Origin: Haematococcus lacustris
Lineage: Eukaryota; Chlorophyta; Chlorophyceae; Chlamydomonadales; Haematococcaceae
Direction of reading: 5' to 3'
DNA length: 64,000 nucleotides
NCBI GenBank assembly: GCA_030144725.1
Contig: JASKMD010000005.1
Span: forward strand, 1,357,476 to 1,421,475
Under the pieces are notes generated by a model, which saw nothing but the letters and a program-made list of their open reading frames with translations, had not been told where the DNA came from and searched no databases. Made by a program: the position numbers and the translations under genes. Positions 31,601 to 44,034 of this stretch are shown here, in pieces; position 1 is the stretch's first letter, and each line of letters begins with the position of its first letter.

Positions 31601-34600
31601 CCCAGCAGCTGCTGCCACAGGCGGAGCTCCACCAGGCCTGCTGTGCACCACGCTGAAAGAGGGCTGTGTGCCCGCCTTGCATCGCCGCACCGCACCTGGA
31701 AGATGAGGCCCCCTGCACATGCGCCTGGCACGAGCCAAACAAGCAAACCAGGCAACCCTCACATGCAAAGGCAACATAACACAGGCAGCATGTAGCGTGT
31801 GTGTGTGTGTGTGTGTGTGAGTGATCGCGCATTGCATCAGCTAGGCAAGCATCACATCCTTGCATGCATGCGTTGCAACAGTGCTCTTTTGGGTTGCGAT
31901 GGTGTGCTCTGCTGTTGCTGTTTGGGGGCTCTGGGGCTGCCTGTTTGCGCGTTGGGCTGCTGTCCCTTTGCTGCTTCACAGGCTGTGGGCGCATGTGCTT
32001 GGGCGGGCTGGGCTGCCACCTCTTGTTCGCGTGCCTCTTGCGCATGGGCAAGTCCAGTTTCATGTCTGTGCATGGCCTGGCTGCCTGCATTCTGGGGTGG
32101 GGCAGCTGGTTGGCAGGGTTGGCGGGCGGGTATGATGGTGCCTGTGGCATAGGCTAGGCAGTAGGGACTGCACTGCCTGCTGCCTGTGCGGCCTGTGTTG
32201 CCCAGCAGCTGCTGCCACAGGCGGAGCTCCACCAGGCCTGCTGTGCACCACGCTGAAAGAGGGCTGTGTGCCCGCCTTGCATCGCCGCACCGCACCTGGA
32301 AGATGAGGCCCCCTGCACATGCGCCTGGCACGAGCCAAACAAGCAAACCAGGCAACCCTCACATGCAAAGGCAACATAACACAGGCAGCATGTAGCGTGT
32401 GTGTGTGTGTGTGTGTGAGTGATCGCGCATTGCATCAGCTAGGCAAGCATCACATCCTTGCATGCATGCGTTGCAACAGTGCTCTTTTGGGTTGCGATGG
32501 TGTGCTCTGCTGTTGCTGTTTGGGGGCTCTGGGGCTGCCTGTTTGCGCGTTGGGCTGCTGTCCCTTTGCTGCTTCACAGGCTGTGGGCGCATGTGCTTGG
32601 GCGGGCTGGGCTGCCACCTCTTGTTCGCGTGCCTCTTGCGCATGGGCAAGTCCAGTTTCATGTCTGTGCATGGCCTGGCTGCCTGCATTCTGGGGTGGGG
32701 CAGCTGGTTGGCAGGGTTGGCGGGCGGGTATGATGGTGCCTGTGGCATAGGCTAGGCAGTAGGGACTGCACTGCCTGCTGCCTGTGCGGCCTGTGTTGCC
32801 CAGCAGCTGCTGCCACAGGCGGAGCTCCACCAGGCCTGCTGTGCACCACGCTGAAAGAGGGCTGTGTGCCCGCCTTGCATCGCCGCACCGCACCTGGAAG
32901 ATGAGGCCCCCTGCACATGCGCCTGACACGAGCCAAACAAGCAAACCAGGCAACCCTCACATGCAAAGGCAACATAACACAGGCAGCATGTAGCGTGTGT
33001 GTGTGTGTGTGTGAGTGATCGCGCATTGCATCAGCTAGGCAAGCATCACATCCTTGTATGCATGCGTTGCGACAGTGCTCTTTTGGGTTGCGATGGTGTG
33101 CTCTGCTGTTGCTGTTTGGGGGCTCTGGGGCTGCCTGTTTGCGCGTTGGGCTGCTGTCCCTTTGCTGCTTCACAGGCTGTGGGCGCATGTGCTTGGGCGG
33201 GCTGGGCTGCCACCTCTTGTTCGCGTGCCTCTTGCGCATGGGCAAGTCCAGTTTCATGTCTGTGCATGGCCTGGCTGCCTGCATTCTGGGGTGGGGCAGC
33301 TGGTTGGCAGGGTTGGCGGGCGGGTATGATGGTGCCTGTGGCATAGGCTAGGCAGTAGGGACTGCACTGCCTGCTGCCTGTGCGGCCTGTGTTGCCCAGC
33401 AGCTGCTGCCACAGGCGGAGCTCCACCAGGCCTGCTGTGCACCACGCTGAAAGAGGGCTGTGTGCCCGCCTTGCATCGCCGCACCGCACCTGGAAGATGA
33501 GGCCCCCTGCACATGCGCCTGACACGAGCCAAACAAGCAAACCAGGCAACCCTCACATGCAAAGGCAACATAACACAGGCAGCATGTAGCGTGTGTGTGT
33601 GTGTGTGTGAGTGATCGCGCATTGCATCAGCTAGGCAAGCATCACATCCTTGCATGCATGCGTTGCAACAGTGCTCTTTTGGGTTGCGATGGTGTGCTCT
33701 GCTGTTGCTGTTTGGGGGCTCTGGGGCTGCCTGTTTGCGCGTTGGGCTGCTGTCCCTTTGCTGCTTCACAGGCTGTGGGCGCATGTGCTTGGGCGGGCTG
33801 GGCTGCCACCTCTTGTTCGCGTGCCTCTTGCGCATGGGCAAGTCCAGTTTCATGTCTGTGCATGGCCTGGCTGCCTGCATTCTGGGGTGGGGCAGCTGGT
33901 TGGCAGGGTTGGCGGGCGGGTATGATGGTGCCTGTGGCATAGGCTAGGCAGTAGGGACTGCACTGCCTGCTGCCTGTGCGGCCTGTGTTGCCCAGCAGCT
34001 GCTGCCACAGGCGGAGCTCCACCAGGCCTGCTGTGCACCACGCTGAAAGAGGGCTGTGTGCCCGCCTTGCATCGCCGCACCGCACCTGGAAGATGAGGCC
34101 CCCTGCACATGCGCCTGGCACGAGCCAAACAAGCAAACCAGGCAACCCTCACATGCAAAGGCAACATAACACAGGCAGCATGTAGCGTGTGTGTGTGTGT
34201 GTGTGTGTGTGTGAGTGATCGCGCATTGCATCAGCTAGGCAAGCATCACATCCTTGCATGCATGCGTTGCAACAGTGCTCTTTTGGGTTGCGATGGTGTG
34301 CTCTGCTGTTGCTGTTTGGGGGCTCTGGGGCTGCCTGTTTGCGCGTTGGGCTGCTGTCCCTTTGCTGCTTCACAGGCTGTGGGCGCATGTGCTTGGGCGG
34401 GCTGGGCTGCCACCTCTTGTTCGCGTGCCTCTTGCGCATGGGCAAGTCCAGTTTCATGTCTGTGCATGGCCTGGCTGCCTGCATTCTGGGGTGGGGCAGC
34501 TGGTTGGCAGGGTTGGCGGGCGGGTATGATGGTGCCTGTGGCATAGGCTAGGCAGTAGGGACTGCACTGCCTGCTGCCTGTGCGGCCTGTGTTGCCCAGC

Positions 34601-37529
34601 AGCTGCTGCCACAGGCGGAGCTCCACCAGGCCTGCTGTGCACCACGCTGAAAGAGGGCTGTGTGCCCGCCTTGCATCGCCGCACCGCACCTGGAAGATGA
34701 GGCCCCCTGCACATGCGCCTGACACGAGCCAAACAAGCAAACCAGGCAACCCTCACATGCAAAGGCAACATAACACAGGCAGCATGTAGCGTGTGTGTGT
34801 GTGTGTGTGAGTGATCGCGCATTGCATCAGCTAGGCAAGCATCACATCCTTGCATGCATGCGTTGCAACAGTGCTCTTTTGGGTTGCGATGGTGTGCTCT
34901 GCTGTTGCTGTTTGGGGGCTCTGGGGCTGCCTGTTTGCGCGTTGGGCTGCTGTCCCTTTGCTGCTTCACAGGCTGTGGGCGCATGTGCTTGGGCGGGCTG
35001 GGCTGCCACCTCTTGTTCGCGTGCCTCTTGCGCATGGGCAAGTCCAGTTTCATGTCTGTGCATGGCCTGGCTGCCTGCATTCTGGGGTGGGGCAGCTGGT
35101 TGGCAGGGTTGGCGGGCGGGTATGATGGTGCCTGTGGCATAGGCTAGGCAGTAGGGACTGCACTGCCTGCTGCCTGTGCGGCCTGTGTTGCCCAGCAGCT
35201 GCTGCCACAGGCGGAGCTCCACCAGGCCTGCTGTGCACCACGCTGAAAGAGGGCTGTGTGCCCGCCTTGCATCGCCGCACCGCACCTGGAAGATGAGGCC
35301 CCCTGCACATGCGCCTGGCACGAGCCAAACAAGCAAACCAGGCAACCCTGACATGCAAAGGCAACATAACACAGGCAGCATGTAGCGTGTGTGTGTGTGA
35401 GTGATCGCGCATTGCATCAGCTAGGCAAGCATCACATCCTTGCATGCATGCGTTGCAACAGTGCTCTTTTGGGTTGCGATGGTGTGCTCTGCTGTTGCTG
35501 TTTGGGGGCTCTGGGGCTGCCTGTTTGCGCGTTGGGCTGCTGTCCCTTTGCTTTACAGGCTGTGGGCGCATGTGCTTGGGCGGGCTGGGCTGCCACCTCT
35601 TGTTCGCGTGCCTCTTGCGCATGGGCAAGTCCAGTTTCATGTCTGTGCATGGCCTGGCTGCCTGCATTCTGGGGTGGGGCAGCTGGTTGGCAGGGTTGGC
35701 GGGCGGGTATGATGGTGCCTGTGGCATAGGCTAGGCAGTAGGCACTGCACTGCCTGCTGCCTGTGCGGCCTGTGTTGCCCAGCAGCTGCTGCCACAGGCG
35801 GAGCTCCACCAGGCCTGCTGTGCACCACGCTGAAAGAGGGCTGTGTGCCCGCCTTGCATCGCCGCACCGCACCTGGAAGATGAGGCCCCCTGCACATGCG
35901 CCTGACACGAGCCAAACAAGCAAACCAGGCAACCCTCACATGCAAAGGCAACTTAACACAGGCAGCATGTAGCGTGTGTGTGTGTGTGTGTGAGTGATCG
36001 CGCATTGCATCAGCTAGGCAAGCGTCACATCCTCGCATGCATGCGTTGCAACAGTGCTCTTTTGGGTTGCGATGGTGTGCTCTGCTGTTGCTGTTTGGGG
36101 GCTCTGGGGCTGCCTGTTTGCGCGTTGGGCTGCTGTCCCTTTGCTGCTTCACAGGCTGTGGGCGCATGTGCTTGGGCGGGCTGGGCTGCCACCTCTTGTT
36201 CGCGTGCCTCTTGCGCATGGGCAAGTCCAGTTTCATGTCTGTGCATGGCCTGGCTGCCTGCATTCTGGGGTGGGGCAGCTGGTTGGCAGGGTTGGCGGGC
36301 GGGTATGATGGTGCCTGTGGCATAGGCTAGGCAGTAGGCACTGCACTGCCTGCTGCCTGTGCGGCCTGTGTTGCCCAGCAGCTGCTGCCACAGGCGGAGC
36401 TCCACCAGGCCTGCTGTGCACCACGCTGAAAGAGGGCTGTGTGCCCGCCTTGCATCGCCGCACCGCACCTGGAAGATGAGGCCCCCTGCACATGCGCCTG
36501 ACACGAGCCAAACAAGCAAACCAGGCAACCCTCACATGCAAAGGCAACTTAACACAGGCAGCATGTAGCGTGTGTGTGTGTGTGAGTGATCGCGCATTGC
36601 ATCAGCTAGGCAAGCATCACATCCTTGCATGCATGCGTTGCAACAGTGCTCTTTTGGGTTGCGATGGTGTGCTCTGCTGTTGCTGTTTGGGGGCTCTGGG
36701 GCTGCCTGTTTGCGCGTTGGGCTGCTGTCCCTTTGCTTTACAGGCTGTGGGCGCATGTGCTTGGGCGGGCTGGGCTGCCACCTCTTGTTCGCGTGCCTCT
36801 TGCGCATGGGCAAGTCCAGTTTCATGTCTGTGCATGGCCTGGCTGCCTGCATTCTGGGGTGGGGCAGCTGGTTGGCAGGGTTGGCGGGCGGGTATGATGG
36901 TGCCTGTGGCATAGGCTAGGCAGTAGGCACTGCACTGCCTGCTGCCTGTGCGGCCTGTGTTGCCCAGCAGCTGCCGCCACAGGCGGAGCTCCACCAGGCC
37001 TGCTGTGCACCACGCTGAAAGAGGGCTGTGTGCCCGCCTTGCATCGCCGCACCGCACCTGGAAGATGAGGCCCCCTGCACATGCGCCTGACACGAGCCAA
37101 ACAAGCAAACCAGGCAACCCTCACATGCAAAGGCAACATAACACAGGCAGCATGTAGCGTGTGTGTGTGTGTGTGTGAGTGATCGCGCATTGCATCAGCT
37201 AGGCAAGCGTCACATCCTCGCATGCATGCGTTGCAACAGTGCTCTTTTGGGTTGCGATGGTGTGCTCTGCTGTTGCTGTTTGGGGGCTCTGGGGCTGCCT
37301 GTTTGCGCGTTGGGCTGCTGTCCCTTTGCTGCTTCACAGGCTGTGGGCGCATGTTCTTGGGCGGGCTGGGCTGCCACCTCTTGTTCGCGTGCCTCTTGCG
37401 CATGGGCAAGTCCAGTTTCATGTCTGTGCATGGCCTGGCTGCCTGCATTCTGGGGTGGGGCAGCTGGTTGGCAGGGTTGGCGGGCGGGTATGATGGTGCC
37501 TGTGGCATAGGCTAGGCAGTAGGCACTGC
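22690..37529 (+). repeat. Satellite array 1: about 25 tandem units of about 595 bp
   Basis: Head-to-tail units of about 587-601 bp. Landmarks in each unit: a GT run (5-13 dinucleotides), GATCGCGCATTGCATCAG, CGCATGCATGCGTTGCAAC, GGGCTGCCACCTCTTGTTCG, CAGCTGCTGCCACAGGCGG and ATAGGCTAGGCAGTAGG. Variants: GTCTGCCTGTTTGCGCG, GTCTGCCCTGGGCG or GTTTGCGCG in one place, and GGGTGCTTGGG or GGGCGCATGTGCTTGGG in another. Left-side units (22.7-27 kb) carry the older-looking GGGTGC form, and the GGGCGCATGTGC form takes over to the right. Frames in the units are open by composition; I do not call genes. It ends at 37529, where module X starts. Confidence 0.97.
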
Positions 37530-38920
37530 TCTGCCTGCTCGTGCCGTGTCTGTTGCAGTGTCGCTGTTGCCTCGCAGGTGGAAGGCCTGGCCAGCAGCCC
37601 CCGGTGCTGCTGGCAGGTAGGCTCTGCTCTTTTGAGAGGTGCCCATGCTCTCACGAGCTGAGGCATGGGGTTCATAGCCCCCGGAACCTGGTTTGAGACA
37701 GGAGCTGGTAGTGGTAGTGTCCTTGATGTACAGTTGGACCTGACTTCTTGTAATGAATTTGATGTAAGATTTGTGATGAAAACGATGACGGTTTATATCA
37801 CTACATCTCACAAGTTCATCAGGTACCAACCGCCCCTGGGCCTTGCTGGACCGTGTCCATGTGGAGCAGCGGGCGGTGCGTAGCATACAAAGCCACTGCC
37901 CCAACCATGTGCCCGCCTTCTTTCATTGTGACTTCCACCGCCATATCATCGACATGCCATGGTCACAACCACCTCATGAAGAGATAGCACCTATCTAGCC
38001 AGCCTTCCACTGCTTTGATCCACTCCCGAGTAGGCCACCCGCATCCCTGATTACGCCCTGCTGCCCGCTCCCAGCGGCTGCTGCTGTCCTGCCAGGCACT
38101 GTGTTGTTGCTTGGCGCTGGCCTCAGCCGCTGACGCTGTTGCATGACGGGACAGCCAGCTAACGTCATTGCTGGCCGCGCATCTGCAACACACCCGTGTA
38201 TCACGTACAGCTCATCTCAACATGTAGTACTAGCTCCGCTGGATCCAGCGTGACGGCGCTGCTGTTGCCCCTCCCTTGCTGCAATGACCTTGCTGCAGCT
38301 GCCCCTGCTGCTGTGTCCAAGCACCTGCACGTTGCTCCCGTTGTGGCCAGCTCTGTCTAGGCCCTTGCCCAGCTGATCCACCTGCACACCATGTCACCAT
38401 GTCACCCTGTCACCAACTGGCATGCTGCGCCACACCAGCCTGCCCTCCTCGGCCCTATGACCCCCTACCAGCTGCCGCAGCCGCTTCCTCACCCCCTACC
38501 CCACATTGTCACCTCACCCGGGACAGCTCCGCCTTCCACCTTCCCTTGCTAGCCCCAAAACCACAGCCGCCACAGCAGCAGCAGCAGCAGCACGTGCGGG
38601 GGCCTACCCAACAGCAAGTCCTCCCTAGCCAGTACGCCCCTGACACCATCAGCTCCGGCAACACGTGGAGCACACGTGGAACACATCACCAAATACTTCT
38701 CGACATCGTAACTCAACAACACAGCTGCTCGAATACAAAGCACATCAATTCATCAATCAGGCCTGCTGGAAAGGAGTTGTGCGTGACCCGGCCTTTCATC
38801 GGACCGTGCCCCCTCACACCCCCTCTTAACCCTTTTCAACCCCACCATCTCCCAGCCCCCATCTAAGCCTCCCACCCCTGGCCTCCCAGCCCCTCCCAGC
38901 CCCTCCCACCCCACCCCTTC
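37530..38920 (+). repeat. Module X, copy 1
   Basis: A 1.39-kb segment joined to the satellite at GGCACTGC|TCTGCCTGCT. Repeated at 39778 (X2), 46447 (X3) and inverted at 52039-53157 (X4). Copies 1 and 3 are alike throughout (offset 8917 bp) and both run into an AGCCCC tract; copies 2 and 4 diverge from them after CAGTACGCCCCTGACACCA (about 38648). Contains a kinase-like exon fragment (37825-37998) and a CAG run at 38574-38590. Confidence 0.92.
37825..37998 (+). pseudogene. Kinase N-lobe-like exon fragment in X1 (possible methylthioribose kinase)
   Basis: Frame reads NRPWALLDRVHVEQRAVRSI, then SHCPNHVPAFFHCDFHRHII, DMPWSQPPH, and stops at TAG 37996-37998. The order W-x-L-x-DR...E...CP-HVP...D...M...PPH fits the segment of 5-methylthioribose kinases after the ATP-binding lysine. 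The C-terminal exon of such a kinase is at 20254-20996. Copies at 40073-40246, 46742-46915 and, inverted, 52688-52861. No complete gene is present. Confidence 0.4.
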
Positions 38921-39227
38921 CCAGCCCCAGCCCCAGCCCCAGCCCCAGCCCCAGCCCCAGCCCCAGCCCCAGCCCCAGCCCCAGCCCCAGCCCCAGCCCC
39001 AGCCCCAGCCCCAGCCCCAGCCCCAGCCCCAGCCCCAGCCCCAGCCCCAGCCCCAGCCCCAGCCCCAGCCCCAGCCCCAGCCCCAGCCCCAGCCCCAGCC
39101 CCAGCCCCAGCCCCAGCCCCAGCCCCAGCCCCAGCCCCAGCCCCAGCCCCAGCCCCAGCCCCAGCCCCAGCCCCAGCCCCAGCCCCAGCCCCAGCCCCAG
39201 CCCCAGCCCCAGCCCCAGCCCCAGCCC
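38921..39227. repeat. CCCCAG hexanucleotide tract 1 (about 51 units)
   Basis: Perfect C-rich hexamers; the minus strand is GGGGCT and G-quadruplex-prone. Left edge joins module X1 through imperfect CCCCTCCCAG units; right edge joins the satellite at CCCAGCTCCACCAGG, where the satellite itself has a similar sequence. Confidence 0.98.
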
Positions 39228-39386
39228 AGCTCCACCAGGCCTGCTGTGCACCACGCTGAAAGAGGGCTGTGTGCATCGCCGCACCGCACCTGGAAGATGA
39301 GGCCCCCTGCACATGCGCCTGACACGAGCCAAACAAGCAAACCAGGCAACCCTCACATGCAAAGGCAACTTAACACAGGCAGCATG

Positions 39387-39419
<33 letters not shown>

Positions 39420-39777
39420 TGATCGCGCATTGCATCAGCTAGGCAAGCATCACATCCTCGCATGCATGCGTTGCAACAGTGCTCTTTTGGGTTGCGATGG
39501 TGTGCTCTGCTGTTGCTGTTTGGGGGCTCTGGGGCTGCCTGTCTGCCTGTTTGCGCGTTGGGCTGCTGTCCCTTTGCTGCTTCACAGGCTGTGGGCGCAT
39601 GTTCTTGGGCGGGCTGGGCTGCCACCTCTTGTTCGCGTGCCTCTTGCGCATGGGCAAGTCCAGTTTCATGTCTGTGCATGGCCTGGCTGCCTGCATTCTG
39701 GGGTGGGGCAGCTGGTTGGCAGGGTTGGCGGGCGGGTATGATGGTGCCTGCGGCATAGGCTAGGCAGTAGGCACTGC
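39228..39777 (+). repeat. Partial satellite unit between tract 1 and X2
   Basis: About 0.92 of a unit, same orientation as array 1, beginning within GCTCCACCAGGCCTG and with an 8-bp deletion (GTGTGCATCGCC in place of GTGTGCCCGCCTTGCATCGCC). It has the longest GT run nearby. Ends at the same satellite/X junction as at 37529. Confidence 0.95.
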
Positions 39778-40072
39778 TCTGCCTGCTCGTGCCGTGTCTG
39801 TTGCAGTGTCGCTGTTGCCTCGCAGGTGGAAGGCCTGGCCAGCAGCCCCCGGTGCTGCTGGCAGGTAGGCTCTGCTCTTTTGAGAGGTGCCCATGCTCTC
39901 ACGAGCTGAGGCATGGGGTTCATAGCCCCCGGAACCTGGTTTGAGACAGGAGCTGGTAGTGGTAGTGTCCTTGATGTACAGTTGGACCTGACTTCTTGTA
40001 ATGAATTTGATGTAAGATTTGTGATGAAAACGATGACGGTTTATATCACTACATCTCACAAGTTCATCAGGT

Positions 40073-40246
40073 ACCAACCGCCCCTGGGCCTTGCTGGACC
40101 GTGTCCATGTGGAGCAGCGGGCGGTGCGTAGCATACAAAGCCACTGCCCCAACCATGTGCCCGCCTTCTTTCATTGTGACTTCCACCGCCATATCATCGA
40201 CATGCCATGGTCACAACCACCTCATGAAGAGATAGCACCTATCTAG
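40073..40246 (+). pseudogene. Kinase N-lobe-like exon fragment in X2
   Basis: Same coding fragment as at 37825-37998 with the same terminal TAG; see that entry for motifs. Confidence 0.4.
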
Positions 40247-40895
40247 CCAGCCTTCCACTGCTTTGATCCACTCCCGAGTAGGCCACCCGCATCCCTGTTT
40301 ACGCCCTGCTGCCCGCTCCCAGCGGCTGCTGCTGTCCTGCCAGGCACTGTGTTGTTGCTTGGCGCTGGCCTCAGCCGCTGACGCTGTTGCATGACGGGAC
40401 AGCCAGCTAACGTCATTGCTGGCCGCGCATCTGCAACACACCCGTGTATCACGTACAGCTCATCTCAACATGTAGTACTAGCTCCGCTGGATCCAGCGTG
40501 ACGGCGCTGCTGTTGCCCCTCCCTTGCTGCAATGACCTTGCTGCAGCTGACCCTGCTGCTGTGTCCAAGCACCTGCACGTTGCTCCCGTTGTGGCCAGCT
40601 CTGTCTAGGCCCTTGCCCAGCTGATCCACCTGCACACCATGTCACCATGTCACCCTGTCACCAACTGGCATGCTGCGCCACACCAGCCTGCCCTCCTCGG
40701 CCCTATGACCCCCTACCAGCTGCCGCAGCCGCTTCCTCACCCCCTACCCCACATTGTCACCTCACCCGGGACAGCTCCGCCTTCCACCTTCCCCTGCCAG
40801 CCCCTAAACCACAGCCGCCACAGCAGCAGCAGCAGCAGCACGTGCGGGGGCCTACCCAACAGCAAGTCCTCCCTAGCCAGTACGCCCCTGACACC

Positions 40896-41526
40896 ACCAC
40901 CCCGCACCACGCTGTCTCCCCTGCTGCTGCTGTGGAGGCCGGCCGAGCTGAAGGGCCCTGCCAGGCGTGCAGGTTGCACAGTGCGTCAACCATCACCTGT
41001 GCTCTTCCATGCGTCATGGCAAGATGGTGCCGTGTGGCGCTCCATGGACCCTTTTCTAAGGTCAACGAGAACCATGGTGACTTCCAACATGACAACCCAA
41101 ACATGGTGACTTCCAACAACACGAACTAGGCCAGAGAATATGGGCGACTCAATGGGAAGAAATTGTTGCTTCATCTACATAAAGAAAAGGGGGCAAGATG
41201 AAAAATGTGCTCGGAATGGCCTGCGATTCAATGTGCGACCTCGCAAAACTTTTCCACCGCATAGTACATCGAGGGAAATGAGCGCGAGTCACTGTGCGGT
41301 AAGATCGAAAGTCGTTCTGAAAATTGGAGGCCTTGAAAATAGAGATGAGTAGTGGGTCTGGTAATGTAGAGGCCAGCGCGTGTACTCGCGATGTTTTGTT
41401 TTGAATGGTCTGGCCGGCCCGTAAACCGACAGTCCAGTCAAACAAACATCCCCTGCGGAGTACAGCCCCGGCCCTATATGAACATGACACAGATTAGTCT
41501 GAAAGCCGCAGTCCAGGGACGGATGC
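40896..41526. other. Anonymous segment of the left arm
   Basis: No gene supported. Contains short direct repeats ACCATGGTGACTTCCAACA and ACATGGTGACTTCCAACA at about 41070-41120. Minus strand 41149-41490 has an open frame of 113 codons, mirrored at 51444-51785, without recognisable motifs. Confidence 0.4.
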
Positions 41527-41602
41527 GTGCACGTTAAACGCGTTGCAAGTTAGACGCACGTTAAACGCACGTTATACAGCGTGCACGTTAAACGCACTGC
41601 CT
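41527..41602. repeat. GCACGTTAAACGC short direct-repeat cluster
   Basis: Core ACGTTAAACGC occurs three times with related GTTAGACGC and GTTATACAGCG units in about 75 bp. Mirrored in the right arm at about 51332-51407. Confidence 0.8.
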
Positions 41603-41694
41603 ATGCGGTAAAACATGTTCAGCCTCTGCTTCAGCGCGAGAGAGCCCCATGTCCCCAATGCACCTGATGGCAGGTGTCTAGCCCCGAAATGCAG

Positions 41695-42210
41695 CCAGGC
41701 TAGCAGCAGGGGCAGGAGCAGCAGGGGCAGCAGCAGCAGGGGCAGCAGCAGCAGCTGCAGGGGCAGCAGCTGCAGGGGCGGCAGCGGCGGCGGCGGCAGC
41801 AGCAGGGGCAGCAGCAGCAGCAGTAGCAGGGGCAGCAGCAGCAGGGGCAGCAGGGGCAGCAGCAGCAGGGGCAGCAGCAGCGGCAGCAGCAGCAAAGGCA
41901 AGGGCAGCAGGGGCAGCAGCAGCAGGGGCAGCAGGGGCAGCAGCAGCAGGGGCAGGAGCAGCAGGGGCAGCAGCAGCAGGGGCAGCAGCAGCAGGGGCAG
42001 CACCAGCAGCAAGGGCCGCAGCAGCAGGGGCAGCAGCAGCAGGGGCAGTAGCAGCAGCAAGGGCAGCAGGGGCAGCAGCAGCAGGGGCAGTAGCAGCAGG
42101 GGCAGCAGCGGCGGCAGGGGCAGCAGGGGCAGCAGGGGCAGCGGCAGCAGCGGCAACAGTGGTAGCAGGGGCAGCAGCGGCAGCAGCGGCAGCAGGGGCA
42201 GCGGCAGTAA
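41695..42210. repeat. AGC / GGGGCAGCAGC compound low-complexity run (left arm)
   Basis: About 500 bp of GGGGCAGCAGCAGCA-type units with GGC and GTAGC variants. Open in every frame by composition. The right-arm counterpart (50806-51240) is 79 bp shorter. Confidence 0.95.
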
Positions 42211-43154
42211 ACTTATGAACTAAAGCAGGAGGCAACAGCTTGAGCATGCAACTGGGTTCGGCAGCAGGCTGGTGTTGATGGCACGCTTGAAGGCCAGCGG
42301 TGCACAAAACCAGCCATCACATGTAACACTGCAGAATTGATAACTGGACATCATGCTCACACACATTTTTCAAATGCCAGGGATGCAAAGCGGGCATCAT
42401 GCAAGCATGCGAACATCATTAACACAGACATTGCAAGTGGACTTGGACGTGCATAGTTTTGTTTGGCTGCATGCGGGCTTGCTTGACCGGCTGTCTATTG
42501 GGCTGGTTGTACCCATATAGAGGCCGCACATACATATGATGCCTGCTGCCCGTCCGATGTGGGACGGGCCCACTGCCCTAGTGCTTAACAAAAACTCAAT
42601 GCCAGCTAGTTCTGCTGTTGCTCAACCAAGTCCATCAACTTCAGCATACCAAGAACCATGCTGTTACGCATGATACACGCCCCCTCAAGAATGCAAACCA
42701 GCACCGATTACATTAGTCATACAATATACTATGTTGCGGAAGCCGTACACACAGCAGATGCACATGGACCAGGCCGCTGAAGTTTGATGGGGTTGAAAGC
42801 ATCACGCAATTTCTGGACATTGTCTGTCTTGTCATCACTGGATGTCATGCACACAACTGCCCATGCTTACCGTCTCCATGTTACCCATGGTGCAGAGAAC
42901 GCATCAGTCCAACTTGACCACAGTGCCTTTCAACTTCGCGACCCTCCCTTTGTTGGGATGTGGTACCGCTAGCATGCACCTGCAATGTGCATATATAATG
43001 TACTGCATGTGGTGAGTTGTTAGGCAGTGACATATTCCACGACATTGCAATCTGTTATTAGCTGTATGCCATGACTGCATGCTATTTTACCTTCACATGA
43101 ATGCCCGGAAGGGTATGGCTCTGAACATTGTCAGCACCACAGCCTGGAAGTAAC
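42211..43154. other. Anonymous AT-richer segment of the left arm
   Basis: No gene, RNA or repeat recognised. Mirrored exactly in length at 49859-50802. Open frames here are below 65 codons and without motifs. Confidence 0.4.
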
Positions 43155-43380
43155 ACAGACAGCAGCCTTAAGGCCTGGGCCCAGTGCTCCCCCGCCAGCC
43201 AAGCGCATCAAGGCTGAGCAGGCAGCTGAGCCTACCCAGCCCACCAGGGCGCAGGTCATTTCAAGGGCAAGGCTGCCACAGCCAAACCAGCAGCACAGCC
43301 CGGCAGGTGGGTATACAGGGACTGCAGTGCAGCATGGAACATGCAACGCAGGTGGCGCCCGGTGGAGCTGTGCTCATCGA
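43155..43380 (+). pseudogene. Degenerate Fanzor-like C-terminal relic E (left arm)
   Basis: Follows the family in broken frames: LRPGPSAPPPAKRIKAEQAA, then QPGRWVYRDCSAAWNMQR and RWRPVELC. The RD of the RuvC-III-like motif is kept, but the following Asn is Ser (RDCSAAWNM against RDCNAALNM), and the IGES residues are lost. After VELC the family C terminus and 3' module are gone. Mirrored at 49633-49858. Confidence 0.5.
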
Positions 43381-43794
43381 CTGTTCGGGTCAGCCACCAT
43401 GGTGGCTTGGCGTCCAGCATCACACTCGCTGCCTCCATCACCAACTTGTTGGCGGTGGGGGGGGGTCTTGAAACCATGGCAGTAGCAACAACAATGACAG
43501 TAACAACAACGGCACAGGTCACCCCGCCCGCCCGCATGCCGCCCGCTTGGCGCCAGCAGCCTCATGCCAAACAGATGCAACTGAGCAGTACGGATTACCT
43601 AGCCACTCTGCAAGGCCTAACAAGGTGTGAAGGCCATACTACCTTGCTTGGCAGGTTGTGTCCATGATGCATGATGTACAGTTGGACCTGACTTCTTGTG
43701 ATGCATCTTATGCTGTAAGATTTGTGATGAAGACGATGACGGTTTATATCACTACATCTCCGAAGTTCATCAAGTCATTAGTGCGTGGGTAAGT

Positions 43795-44034
43795 ACCAAC
43801 CGCCCCTGGGCCTTGTTGGACCGTGTCCATGTGGAGCAGCGGGCGATGCGTAGCATACAAAGCCACTGCCCCAACCATGTGCCCGCCTTATTCTACTGTG
43901 ACTTCCACCGCCATATCATCGCCATGCCATGGTTACAACCACCACACCCTAACCCGAACCCCGTGTCCCTCTCCGACATAGCGACTGTGGCCCCCTGCTG
44001 CTCCTCAGCTCTGGCAACACGGGTTGAGGGGTGA
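43795..44034 (+). pseudogene. Kinase N-lobe-like exon fragment, variant copy (left arm)
   Basis: NRPWALLDRVHVEQRAMRSI, SHCPNHVPALFYCDFHRHII, AMPWLQPPHPNPNPVSLSD, stop at 44032-44034. Diverged from the X-module copies (AMPWL against DMPWS) and without their early stop, so it is probably nearer to the source gene. Same family argument as at 37825. Confidence 0.4.

Noticed and set aside
22895..37510. Repeated 90-330-codon frames in the satellite as a gene family
   Set aside because: Each unit opens several overlapping frames on both strands, unit length is not a multiple of three, and no family motif is visible.
22690..37529. CRISPR array
   Set aside because: Units are about 595 bp with no short repeat/spacer structure, and the DNA is eukaryotic.
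41572..42307. Ser-Arg-Gly or Leu-Pro or Ala-rich proteins across the AGC run
   Set aside because: All frames on both strands are open in this low-complexity DNA, and the two arms differ in length there.
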